Origin: Inhella inkyongensis
GTDB taxonomy: Bacteria > Pseudomonadota > Gammaproteobacteria > Burkholderiales > Burkholderiaceae_C
DNA length: 64,000 bases
Reading direction: 5' to 3'
NCBI RefSeq assembly: GCF_005952805.1
Contig: NZ_CP040709.1
Span: forward strand, 1,488,001-1,552,000
The notes under the pieces are model-generated. The model had not been told where the DNA came from. It did not search any database and was given only the letters and a program-made list of their open reading frames with translations. Position numbers and translations under genes: made by a program. This document shows positions 19,526 through 28,247 of this stretch, in pieces (positions within the stretch are counted from its first letter, which is position 1; every line of letters starts with the position of its first letter).

Positions 19526-21859
19526 ATGAAAAAGCTCCCCCTCAGCCCTCTGATGGCCGCCCTGGCGGCGGTCTTTCTCAGCCCCACCGCCTGGTCCGGC
19601 CCCGGCCATCAGCACGCCAGCAGCCCCGAGATGACCCAATTGCGTGCCCAGGAACTGGCGCGCAAGCCGCAGATCTTCGAGCTGCATCACCCAGACGCCT
19701 CCATGCGCCGCAAGGCCGCCATCACCTACCACCACGCGGTGCTGGAGAACCCCGGCCCCTATCTGGTGCTGGAGTTGGACGCGGCGGAACAGGCCGATCT
19801 GCGCCGCTTCGGCTTCACGCTCAAGCCAGCCCAGGATTTCATAGCCCGGCGTGACGGCTTGCTGCAAGACCTGCAGCGTCGCGCCGCTTCGGGCGGTCGG
19901 GCAACGGTTCAGTCCATTCCCAGCTACAGCTGCTACGAGACGGTGGAAGAAACCTTTGCCGCCGCGGAAGGCTTTGTCAGCGCCAAGCCCGGGCTGGCCA
20001 GCTGGATCGACATCGGCGACTCCTGGGAGAAGACCACCGGCTCGGGCGGCTACGACCTCAAGGTGCTCAAGCTCACCAACAGCGCCGTGCCCGCGCCCGT
20101 GGGCGGCAAGCCCAAGCTCTTCATCAACAGCGCCATCCACGCGCGGGAATACACCACCGCGCCTCTGGTGCTGGAGTTCGCTCGCTGGCTGGTCAACGGC
20201 CATGGCGTTGACGCCGATGCCAGCTGGATCCTCGACCACCACGAGGTCCACCTGCTGCTGCACACCAACCCCGACGGGCGCAAGCGCGCGGAAGGGGGGC
20301 TGTCCTGGCGCAAGAACACCAACAACAACTACTGCGCCAATACCAATACCCGGGGCGCCGATCTGAACCGGAATTTCAGCTTCGGCTGGAACAGCACCGG
20401 CGGCACCGGCTCCAGTGGCACGGCCTGCAATGAGACCTACCGCGGCCCCAGTGCCGGCAGCGAGCCCGAGATCCAATCGCTGCAGGCCTATGTGCGCTCC
20501 ATCTTCCCGGACCGCCGCGGCCCCAACAAGACCGATGCCGCGCCGGCCGACACCAGCGGCATCCACCTCGACATCCACAGCTACAGCCGCCTGGTGCTCT
20601 GGCCCTGGGGCGACACCAGCACCCCGGCGCCCAATGGCACGGCGCTGCAGACCCTGGGCCGCAAATTCGCTTTCCACAACGGCTACACGCCACAGCAGTC
20701 CATTGGCCTCTACGCCACCGATGGCACCAGCGACGGCATCAGCTATGGCGAGCTGGGCGTGGCGGCCTACACGTTTGAACTGGGCACCAGCTTCTTCGAG
20801 AGTTGCACCAACTACAACAACACCATCAAGCCCGGCAACATGCCCGCGCTCATTTATGCCGCCAAGGTGGTGCGCACGCCCTACATCACACCGGCCGGGC
20901 CGGACATCACCAGCCTGGCCCTGGGGCAGGGGGCCTCAGGTGGCGGCGTCACGGCCGGCACGGCGGTGAGCCTGACGGCCGCCGCCAGCGATGCCCGGTT
21001 CAGCAGCGCCAACGGCACCGAGGCCACCCAGGCCATCGCGGCGGCTGAGTACTACATCGACACGCCGCCCTGGCTGCCCGGCGCGGTGGCCGTGCCCGTG
21101 GCGGCGGCCGACGGCAGCTTCAATGCGGTGACGGAGAACCTCACGGCCACCATTCCCACGGCGGGGCTGGCGGTGGGCAAGCACACGGTGTACCTGCGGG
21201 CGCGCGATGCCGGCGGGGCCTGGGGGGCCTTCAGCGCGGCCTTCCTCAACATCACCAATGGCACGCCGGTGCTGGACGCCAACTTCACGGCCAGCTGCAA
21301 TGGGCTGAGCTGCAGTTTCAACGGCAGTGCTTCGGGTGGCAGCCCCAGCAGCTATGCCTGGAACTTTGGCGACGGCGGCACGGCCAGCGGCGTCACCGCC
21401 GCCCGCACCTATGCGGCGGCGGGCAGCTACAACGTCTCGCTCACCGTGGGCAACGGCAGTGCCACCAACACCGAAACCCAAACCGTGGTGATCACGGACG
21501 CCAGCACCATCGTGAACGAGGTGGAGAGCAACAACACCCGCGCCAGCGCCACACCGGTGACGCCGCCCAAGGCCATCGTGCCGGGTAGCTTGTCCACCAC
21601 GACCGACACCGACTACTTCTCGGTGCAACTGCCCGCCGGAGCCACGCTGACCGCGACGCTGAGCGCCGCGGCCGGTGTGGACTATGACCTCTACATCTAC
21701 AACAGCAGCGGCAGCACCCTGGCCAGCAGCACCCTGGGTGCAGGCCAGGTCGACACGGCCAGCAGCACCAACACGGGCAGCAGCACGGCGCTGCGCTATG
21801 TGCGGGTGCGCTATTACAGCGGGGGGGCGGGGAGTTATTCGCTGAAGCTGGAGCGCTGA
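19526..21859 (+). CDS. Secreted M14 zinc carboxypeptidase with PKD and PPC domains
   Basis: 777 residues. The signal peptide is about residues 1-24 (ending AWSG). Zinc ligands are His205 and Glu208 in HAREYTT and His351 in DIHSYSRL; the catalytic Glu is 418 in YTFELGTS. The family's DLNRNF motif is present near residue 280. A PKD domain (about 590-665, with WNFGDGG) and a PPC domain (about 670-777) follow. The enzyme should trim C-terminal residues from peptides outside the cell, complementing the upstream endopeptidase. GAGGA precedes the start. The PPC domain strongly resembles that of the S8 enzyme, sharing strings such as TDTDYF and RYVRVRYYSGG. Confidence 0.95.
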   Translation: MKKLPLSPLMAALAAVFLSPTAWSGPGHQHASSPEMTQLRAQELARKPQIFELHHPDASMRRKAAITYHHAVLENPGPYLVLELDAAEQADLRRFGFTLKPAQDFIARRDGLLQDLQRRAASGGRATVQSIPSYSCYETVEETFAAAEGFVSAKPGLASWIDIGDSWEKTTGSGGYDLKVLKLTNSAVPAPVGGKPKLFINSAIHAREYTTAPLVLEFARWLVNGHGVDADASWILDHHEVHLLLHTNPDGRKRAEGGLSWRKNTNNNYCANTNTRGADLNRNFSFGWNSTGGTGSSGTACNETYRGPSAGSEPEIQSLQAYVRSIFPDRRGPNKTDAAPADTSGIHLDIHSYSRLVLWPWGDTSTPAPNGTALQTLGRKFAFHNGYTPQQSIGLYATDGTSDGISYGELGVAAYTFELGTSFFESCTNYNNTIKPGNMPALIYAAKVVRTPYITPAGPDITSLALGQGASGGGVTAGTAVSLTAAASDARFSSANGTEATQAIAAAEYYIDTPPWLPGAVAVPVAAADGSFNAVTENLTATIPTAGLAVGKHTVYLRARDAGGAWGAFSAAFLNITNGTPVLDANFTASCNGLSCSFNGSASGGSPSSYAWNFGDGGTASGVTAARTYAAAGSYNVSLTVGNGSATNTETQTVVITDASTIVNEVESNNTRASATPVTPPKAIVPGSLSTTTDTDYFSVQLPAGATLTATLSAAAGVDYDLYIYNSSGSTLASSTLGAGQVDTASSTNTGSSTALRYVRVRYYSGGAGSYSLKLER

Positions 21860-21907
21860 AGTTCCGGCCCCTTTAGCGCGGGACTTCCTGGTTGGGCGCT
21901 GAGGGGG

Positions 21908-23239
21908 CTAGTTTTGCGGCTTGGGCGCGGGCATTTCGTCCAGAAAGCCGCGCCCTTTTCTTGACCGATATTCCTGGCTCAGCGCCAAGATCCCGTCTCG
22001 ATTCGATGGCATATGGGGTTTGACCCAGCTGATATCGCCCTCTGAGATTCGTTTGCGGATCCGCTCCAGAGAGGGACCTTTGGCTTCGCAAGTTGCTGCC
22101 CATAGATTGAAGGCGACCTTCAAATCAAAGTTGCTCTCGATCATTTCGGCGCGCGCCTGCGCTTCGTGCGCTCGGTCCTTCCAAACCGGAGCCCGTGTCG
22201 GATTCGAGCTGACCATGCGCAGCAGCAGTCGTTCCGTGACATGCGCCTCCCTGCCATGCCGCCAAAGGTGTTCGGCCAAGGCCTCACAGCGGGCGCCCGT
22301 CGGTCCATGCTGCGAACTGCGCTGGCAGCGCTTGAGGAGTCCCCTCCATGCGGGCATCGGTTGCACCAGGAAGAGCTCGTCCACCGTGCTATAGGCCAAG
22401 GTGCGGCGCAGCCCCGGGCCTGATTCGGCTTCGAACGCCAAGAGTTGCTGTAAGAACCAAGGCTCGGGTGCGAAACCCCCTAGGCTGGCGAGAAGTCGCC
22501 GCGCAAAGTCTTCAAATTCAGCTTCGGGTGCGTCTTCGCTCGGAAGTCGGACCAAGTGGGCGTTCAGATTGGTGGGCTCCAGGCGTTGCCACAGCGCAGC
22601 CGCTTGGGCGCAATCGCCGCGCAGGCGCGAGCAGCTCCAACTGGCCCACAGGCCGGCGATGCGCGGGTCTTCGCTGCGTTCCGCCAGCGACTGCAAGCGC
22701 TGTCGCCCAGCGCCGTCGTCTCCCTCGCCCTGGCGATGAAGCCAAACTCGTTCCGCCAGGGCCTGGTGGAGGGCATCGGGCCGGGCGCGCAGCCGGCGCT
22801 CCCAGTCGGCCAGCAGCTCCTCGCGAATCGGGCTGCGCTGTAAGGGCAGCAGACCGATGTGCAGCGCCACGACTTTTTCCTCGCGCACAGACTCGTTGGG
22901 CTCGGCATGGGCTTGGTCGATTTGCCCGCACCAGACCCGATCCCGTTGAGCCCAGGGTCCCTTGAACTCGCTGGCTGAGGACGGTAGACGCTCAGCGGTC
23001 GGCGGCGGGCTGGAGGCGGTAGCGGCCTGCGTCGGAGCGGCCGTGGACGCAGAGCGATGGATTTGCGCCTCGGCGCTGCGCGAGGCGGCGGCCGGCTCGA
23101 AAGTCTGTGCGGGTGGCCAGAGCCAGGTGGCCAAACCAACGGCCAAAAAAATGACCAACCCGATCCGCAGGATTGACCTGAGGCGCCACCGGGCAGCAGC
23201 GCGGTTGGATGGGCGAGGCGGCGACGGGATCAAGGGCAA
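21908..23239 (-). CDS. Membrane-anchored six-cysteine protein of unknown function (paralog B)
   Basis: About 443 residues if translation starts at TTG 23239; no ribosome-binding site marks this start, so it is uncertain by some residues. A single hydrophobic segment lies at about 24-43 after a basic stretch, then an Ala/Ser/Pro-rich linker, then a helical domain. It has six cysteines in the order C, CX6C, CX12C, C, matching the gene at 15977, and shares WERRLRARPD-like and ALSQEYR-like segments with it. It is convergent with the M14 peptidase gene, 48 bp away. The family is unknown to me. Disulfide bonding in the periplasm is likely from the paired cysteines. Confidence 0.78.
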   Translation of the reverse strand: MPLIPSPPRPSNRAAARWRLRSILRIGLVIFLAVGLATWLWPPAQTFEPAAASRSAEAQIHRSASTAAPTQAATASSPPPTAERLPSSASEFKGPWAQRDRVWCGQIDQAHAEPNESVREEKVVALHIGLLPLQRSPIREELLADWERRLRARPDALHQALAERVWLHRQGEGDDGAGRQRLQSLAERSEDPRIAGLWASWSCSRLRGDCAQAAALWQRLEPTNLNAHLVRLPSEDAPEAEFEDFARRLLASLGGFAPEPWFLQQLLAFEAESGPGLRRTLAYSTVDELFLVQPMPAWRGLLKRCQRSSQHGPTGARCEALAEHLWRHGREAHVTERLLLRMVSSNPTRAPVWKDRAHEAQARAEMIESNFDLKVAFNLWAATCEAKGPSLERIRKRISEGDISWVKPHMPSNRDGILALSQEYRSRKGRGFLDEMPAPKPQN

Positions 23240-23337
23240 TGCGGTGGATAAACGGGGCGCGCAGTATGCGAGATGCGCGACGCGCCATTCGGGGAAGCCG
23301 TAGCTTTGCGCCCGGCAGGCCCAGCGATCATGGTCCG

Positions 23338-24366
23338 ATGGCCTTCACCCCCGCCCAAATCATCGTCCTCGCCACCCCGGTTTTCCTGGGCCTGATCGCC
23401 CTGGAGGCCTGGGTGGCTTGGCGGCGCCAGCGCCATCTCTACGACTGGTCGGATGCCATGAGCAGCATCGGCCTGGGCATGCTGAGCCAGGTCGTTGGGC
23501 TGTTCACGCGCTTCTTCAATATCGGGATCTATGCCTGGGTGGCGGACCGCTGGGCGCTGGGGTCATGGGATGCTGGCTCGCCCTGGGTCTGGCTGCTGGG
23601 CTTGATCGCCTACGACTTCTGTTACTACTGGCTGCACCGGGCCGGGCACCGGGTGGCGCTGCTCTGGGCCGCGCATGGGGTGCATCACCAAAGCGAACAC
23701 TACAACCTCAGCACGGCCCTGCGCCAAACCGGCAGCAACTTCTTGCTCGGCTGGTTGTTTTATCTGCCCTTGGCAGTGGCGGGGCTGCCGGTCGAGGTGT
23801 TCGCGGGCGTGGCCCTGATCGACCTGCTCTACCAGTTCTGGGTGCACACCGAGCAGATCGGCAAGCTGGGATGGTTCGACCGCTGGTTCTGTTCCCCCAG
23901 CAATCACCGCGTCCATCACGCGGTGAACCCGCGCTACCTGGACAAGAACTACGGCGGCATCCTGGTCGTCTGGGACCGCCTGTTCGGCAGCTTCCAGGAA
24001 GAGGACGAACCTTGTGTCTATGGCACGGTCAAGCCGCTGCGCAGTTGGGATCCCCTGTGGGCCAATGTCGTGGGCTATGGCGAGTGCCTGCGATCGCTGC
24101 GGCGGATCGGCCTGTGGCGCGCGCTGCTGGCGCCGCCGGGGTGGGAACCGGGTGGTGGCTTGCCCCAGGTCGATTTGTCGCGACCGCGCTTTGCACCGCT
24201 CCTCTCGACGAGCCGGCAACTGGCGGCGGGAACACTGTTTTTCCTTGCCCTGTTTGCCACCCTGGGCTTGCTGTGGTGGGCGGGGGCGATGCCCTTCGCG
24301 ATGCTCTCAGGGGCCGGCGCGGGCGTGGTGGGTTTGCTGTGGCTCAGCGGCCGGTTGGCTCAGTAG
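23338..24366 (+). CDS. Sterol desaturase-family (fatty acid hydroxylase superfamily) membrane enzyme
   Basis: 342 residues from ATG 23338. Several transmembrane helices surround the di-iron histidine clusters HRAGH, HGVHHQSEHYN and HRVHHAVN, the defining signature of the superfamily. The members oxidise (hydroxylate or desaturate) membrane lipids with O2. Two further hydrophobic helices at the C-terminus (about 285-340) are typical of the bacterial long form. The substrate is unknown; bacterial members act on fatty acids, carotenoids, hopanoids or alkylglycerols. It lies alone, 190 bp before an oxygenase gene. Confidence 0.9.
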   Translation: MAFTPAQIIVLATPVFLGLIALEAWVAWRRQRHLYDWSDAMSSIGLGMLSQVVGLFTRFFNIGIYAWVADRWALGSWDAGSPWVWLLGLIAYDFCYYWLHRAGHRVALLWAAHGVHHQSEHYNLSTALRQTGSNFLLGWLFYLPLAVAGLPVEVFAGVALIDLLYQFWVHTEQIGKLGWFDRWFCSPSNHRVHHAVNPRYLDKNYGGILVVWDRLFGSFQEEDEPCVYGTVKPLRSWDPLWANVVGYGECLRSLRRIGLWRALLAPPGWEPGGGLPQVDLSRPRFAPLLSTSRQLAAGTLFFLALFATLGLLWWAGAMPFAMLSGAGAGVVGLLWLSGRLAQ

Positions 24367-24556
24367 GGAGCGCGTGGGCACATGAATGAATCGGCACGTC
24401 GCCTGGAAGTCTTGATCAGCAACGACTCCCGAGGCGGCCTGCCGCTTGGGATGGGCGTCCTTTGACTCGGGGCAAACCCGATGCGGGGCATCGGTATCGA
24501 AAGGTGTCCGCCCCACATAATTCCGGCCCTTCTGCACTCATGGCTGGCGTGTTTTG

Positions 24557-25984
24557 ATGAACCCGACCCTGCTGGATGACGCTGCGCACTGGGATGCCAT
24601 GCGCTTGCGCGCCGACCCCTTGGCTGATGCCTGCGTGGCGGCCATTCTGGGTGAGTGGGATCCGGACCCAGACGATGCGGATGCCGAGGCCCTGGGTACC
24701 TTGCACGCCAGTCAGTGGCAGCGCCTCAAGGCCTTCAACGAGGCGCTGACGCAGTGGCAGCGCAACGCCGATTTGTCGAGTTGGCAGGGCGAAGGCCTGC
24801 CGGCCGAGGTGGTGGCGCCGCTGCGTGCCTATTTGGATCAGGCGGCGCGCCTGCCGGGCTGGGCCGATGGCGAGAAGCTGCGCCGGGCGGAGCAAATATT
24901 TTTTGAGCAGGGCCCGTTGTCTTGCTTGTTGCTGTTCTGCGCCAGCCTGCCCGAGTGCTATGTGGTGCCCGATCTGGCCGAGGTGCTGCATAGCACTGGC
25001 CAACTGGAAAAGCGCACGGAGCATCGCATCCGCTCCACGGCCGCGATGATTTTCCCGGTGATGCAGCGCGGCGGCCTGACGGATCCGCAGTGCAGCGGCT
25101 TGGCCCAGGTGCTCAAGGTGCGGTTGATCCACGCCGTGGTGCGCAATCTCTTGTTGCGCGGTGTGCCCATCGACGGCGGCCCCGAGGCGGCGCGCCAGGG
25201 TTGCGCGCCCATTGGTGCCCCGGGTGCTTGCACGCAGATGCACCAGGCGCTCTATGCCCATGGTTGGCCGGTGGAGCGGGCCGGCCAACCTTGCAATCAG
25301 GAAGAGCTGGCTTACACCCTTCTGACCTTTGGCTACGTCTATGTGCGTGGCATGCGCCGCCTGGGCTTGGGGCTGCCCGCCGAGGATGAAGTGGCCATGA
25401 TGCATGCCTGGAACATCGTGGCTCACGCAGTGGGCGTGCGCGACGAGTTGATGACAGAAACCTACTCCGAGGCCGAACGCCTGTTTGCGTTCTTGCAGGC
25501 ACGGGGGCGGGCACGACCGGTGGATGTCGACCCACGCGCCGATCTGGGCCAAACCTTGATGGCGGCGATGGCCACTCGCATTCCCTGGGCTGGCGCGCGC
25601 CAGTTTCCGGTGCTGCTGACGCGCCGCCTGTGCGGGACGCGGTCCGCCACCGACATCGGTCTGGGCCCGGACTATGCGGTCCGCTGGGTGGTGCGGGCGC
25701 GCTTTGTGCTGCTCAGCGGCCTGGTGTTGGGCCTGGATCATTTGGTGCGTCTGGTGGCGCCGCGCTTCACGCTCTCGCGTTTTTTCAGCCGCCTGCTCGG
25801 TGTGCAGCTGGTGACTCAGTTCCTGCTCGATCAAAGCCGGCCGCTGCGCCTGCCCGAGCCCGTGCAGGCTGATCTGGCGCAGCAAGTTCAGCAGTGGGCC
25901 CCCAAACGGGCACTGCCGGCCTGGCTGCAGGGCCTTGGGGTGAGTGTGCTGGGGCGTCGGGGGCCGCGTGCTGAGGGTGCTTAA
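24557..25984 (+). CDS. Oxygenase of the MpaB / latex-clearing protein family (DUF2236)
   Basis: 475 residues from ATG 24557. The central region (about 125-400) matches the DUF2236 heme-dependent oxygenase fold: the motif RLIHAVVR carries the family's conserved heme-region His and Arg. Lcp relatives cleave poly(cis-1,4-isoprene); MpaB relatives cleave prenyl chains, so an isoprenoid or lipid substrate is possible, but none can be named. No signal peptide is visible. The 190-bp gap upstream holds a CCGATGC/GCATCGG hairpin at 24478-24494. The stop overlaps the start of the following diguanylate cyclase gene, which suggests coupling. Confidence 0.85.
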   Translation: MNPTLLDDAAHWDAMRLRADPLADACVAAILGEWDPDPDDADAEALGTLHASQWQRLKAFNEALTQWQRNADLSSWQGEGLPAEVVAPLRAYLDQAARLPGWADGEKLRRAEQIFFEQGPLSCLLLFCASLPECYVVPDLAEVLHSTGQLEKRTEHRIRSTAAMIFPVMQRGGLTDPQCSGLAQVLKVRLIHAVVRNLLLRGVPIDGGPEAARQGCAPIGAPGACTQMHQALYAHGWPVERAGQPCNQEELAYTLLTFGYVYVRGMRRLGLGLPAEDEVAMMHAWNIVAHAVGVRDELMTETYSEAERLFAFLQARGRARPVDVDPRADLGQTLMAAMATRIPWAGARQFPVLLTRRLCGTRSATDIGLGPDYAVRWVVRARFVLLSGLVLGLDHLVRLVAPRFTLSRFFSRLLGVQLVTQFLLDQSRPLRLPEPVQADLAQQVQQWAPKRALPAWLQGLGVSVLGRRGPRAEGA

Positions 25985-27689
25985 GCGCCTGCTGCTGGCC
26001 TGGGTTCTAGGCCTGCTGCTGCCGCAGGGGGCGGCGGCCTTGGTGTTGCACGATGGGCAGGGCACGGTGCCGGCCTGGCCGTCCATCACCGTGTTGAGCG
26101 ACCCGAGCCGCAGCTTGGATCTGGCGGGCGCGCGTGCCCAGAAGGCGCAGATGACGCGCCCCACCACGGCCAGCGCCACCCTGGGGCATCGGCGTGACGC
26201 CGTGTGGCTGCACATCCCCTTTGAACTGGCGGCCGGATCTACCGCACGCTGGGTGCTGGAGGTCGATTACGCGGTGCTCAACCGGCTGGATGTGCATCTG
26301 CTGGACGCGCAAGGGCAGCTGATCCAGCAGGCCAGCCTGGGCAATCTGCAGCCGGCTGCCTGGCAGGAACTGCCCGGTCGCGCCCCGGCGCTTTTGCTGC
26401 AGCTGCAGCCCGGACAGCGGCACGAGCTGTGGGTGCGGGTGGAGACCTTGGGCGCCATGATCCTGCCGGTCTTCCTGCACCAGGAGGCGGCCTATCTGGA
26501 CCGCGCGCTGGACGAGCAGATGCTGCAGGGCGTGTTGGTGGGGCTGGGCCTGTGCCTGCTGGTCTATGCCTTGACGCAATGGCTGACCTTGCGGGAGTCC
26601 TTGCTGATCAAGTACGCCTTGCTCATCGGCGGCGGCATTTTGTTTTCGGTCGTCCAGTGGGGCATCGGCCGCCAATACCTCTGGGGCGATCTGCAGTGGT
26701 TTGAGTTGCATCTGGCGGGCATCGGGGCCCTGATGGCCTCGGCCGGCACCTTCTTGTTCGTGGAAGAGGTGCTGGCCCCGCATGCGCAGAGCCGGTTCTT
26801 CAGCCCGGTGATGAAGGCCGGCGCTGTGGTGCTCGGGGCCGTGGCCTGGGCCTATGCGCTCGATTTGATCGATGTGCACACCGTCAGTGCCGTCATCGGC
26901 ACCCTGGGGCTGGCGCCGGCGCTCATGGGCCTCCCCGGCGCGCTGCGTCTGGGGCGCCGCGGTGACTCGGTGGGGTGGTACTTCATCGCGGCCTGGCTGG
27001 GCTACTTCGTCACCACCGCCATCATGGTGCTGGTCATTCGCGGGGTGATGCCGGCCAATTTCTGGACCCTGCACGCCTTCCAGTTCGGCGCCACGCTGGA
27101 CATGATCCTGTTCCTGCGCGTGCTGGCGCTGCGCCTGCATGCGGTGCACGCCGAGGCCCTGCGCGTGACCAGCGAGCGCGACCGGGCTTTATCCATGGCG
27201 GCCACCGATGCCTTGACCGGCCTGCCCAACCGCCGCGGGCTGCAGTTGGCGTTGGAGCAAGCCATCCCTCGGGCCAGCCCGAGCCGCCTGCTGGCGGTCT
27301 ACATGATGGATCTGGATGGCTTCAAGGAGGTCAATGACCAGCACGGGCACAAGGTGGGGGACCAGCTGCTGGTGGCGGTCGCGGAGCGCATGCGCCATAG
27401 CCTGCGCGCCGTCAATCTGGTGGTGCGCTTGGGTGGCGATGAGTTCGTGGTGCTGGCCGAAGGCCTGTCGCAACCCGAGCAGGCCGTGCGGCTGGGCGAC
27501 GAGCTGCTGGCCATATTTTCCCAGCCCTTCCGCCTGGAGGGCCTGACCCTGCAGTTGGGCACCTCGGTGGGCTACACCTTGGCGCCGGCGGATGGCGAGG
27601 ACGCCATGAGCCTGCTGCAGCGCGCCGATGCAGCCATGTACAAGGCCAAGCGCTCCGGCAAGGGCAGGATGCAGCGCGCCAGCGACTGA
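25968..27689 (+). CDS. 7TM sensor diguanylate cyclase (7TMR-DISM + GGDEF)
   Basis: About 573 residues from GTG 25968; GTG at 25944 or 25977 are alternatives. A signal peptide (ends GAAA) is followed by a periplasmic beta-rich 7TMR-DISM extracellular domain (about 25-165), seven membrane helices (about 175-385) and a GGDEF domain with an intact RLGGDEF active site. It should make c-di-GMP in response to a periplasmic ligand. The position of the inhibitory RxxD site reads RAVN, so product feedback is probably lost. It overlaps the upstream oxygenase gene by 17 bp. The stop abuts the 3' end of the convergent Lrp-type gene. Confidence 0.92.
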   Translation: MLRVLKRLLLAWVLGLLLPQGAAALVLHDGQGTVPAWPSITVLSDPSRSLDLAGARAQKAQMTRPTTASATLGHRRDAVWLHIPFELAAGSTARWVLEVDYAVLNRLDVHLLDAQGQLIQQASLGNLQPAAWQELPGRAPALLLQLQPGQRHELWVRVETLGAMILPVFLHQEAAYLDRALDEQMLQGVLVGLGLCLLVYALTQWLTLRESLLIKYALLIGGGILFSVVQWGIGRQYLWGDLQWFELHLAGIGALMASAGTFLFVEEVLAPHAQSRFFSPVMKAGAVVLGAVAWAYALDLIDVHTVSAVIGTLGLAPALMGLPGALRLGRRGDSVGWYFIAAWLGYFVTTAIMVLVIRGVMPANFWTLHAFQFGATLDMILFLRVLALRLHAVHAEALRVTSERDRALSMAATDALTGLPNRRGLQLALEQAIPRASPSRLLAVYMMDLDGFKEVNDQHGHKVGDQLLVAVAERMRHSLRAVNLVVRLGGDEFVVLAEGLSQPEQAVRLGDELLAIFSQPFRLEGLTLQLGTSVGYTLAPADGEDAMSLLQRADAAMYKAKRSGKGRMQRASD

Positions 27690-28163
27690 TCAGAGTGGCA
27701 AAGGGCTGTTTTTCAGCCCGCGCAGCACAAAACTGCTCTTGCTGTGGCGGATGCCCGGGATCTTGTAGAGCCGCTCGCGCAGCAGGCGTTCGTAGTCGCG
27801 CGTGTCGGCCACCGCGATGCGGATGATGTAGTCGTAGTCGCCTGAAACGAGATAGGCGTCCAGCACCTCGGGAATGTCGGCCAAGGCGCGGCCAAAGGCG
27901 AACAGGGCCTCGTCCGAATGGCTGTCCAGGGTCAGTTGCACGATCACCGTGTCGCCCAGGCCCAGCGCAGCGGCATTCAGGCGCACCGTATAGCCCTCGA
28001 TGACGCCGGCCTCCTCCATGCGCTTGATGCGCGCCCAGCAGGGCGAGCTGCTCAGGCCCACGGCCTTGCCCAGCTCGGCCAGGCTGATGCGGGCGTCGCG
28101 CTGCAGCTGGGCCAGGATGGCCCGGTCCAGTCGATCCAAGGTGTGCTTTTCGCCGGATTTCAT
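27690..28163 (-). CDS. Lrp/AsnC-family transcriptional regulator
   Basis: 157 residues from ATG 28163. An N-terminal winged helix-turn-helix ([19 protein letters not shown], then [18 protein letters not shown]) is followed by an AsnC/RAM ligand-binding domain. Proteins of this family form octamers that sense amino acids. It is divergent from an acetolactate synthase gene across an 84-bp gap, so it probably controls that gene and itself in response to a branched-chain or other amino acid (inference). Confidence 0.93.
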   Translation of the reverse strand: MKSGEKHTLDRLDRAILAQLQRDARISLAELGKAVGLSSSPCWARIKRMEEAGVIEGYTVRLNAAALGLGDTVIVQLTLDSHSDEALFAFGRALADIPEVLDAYLVSGDYDYIIRIAVADTRDYERLLRERLYKIPGIRHSKSSFVLRGLKNSPLPL

Positions 28164-28247
28164 ATTTGCAGGAGGATTTGCTGTGTAGCGCTGGATTCTG
28201 CGCAAATACGGCAGCCTTTTCCGCGAAGGCCTGGGCACAGTGCCGCC

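Noticed and set aside
24462..24500. TTGACT box followed by TATCGA as a promoter for the MpaB-like gene
   Set aside because: The spacing is 27 bp, too long for a sigma-70 promoter.
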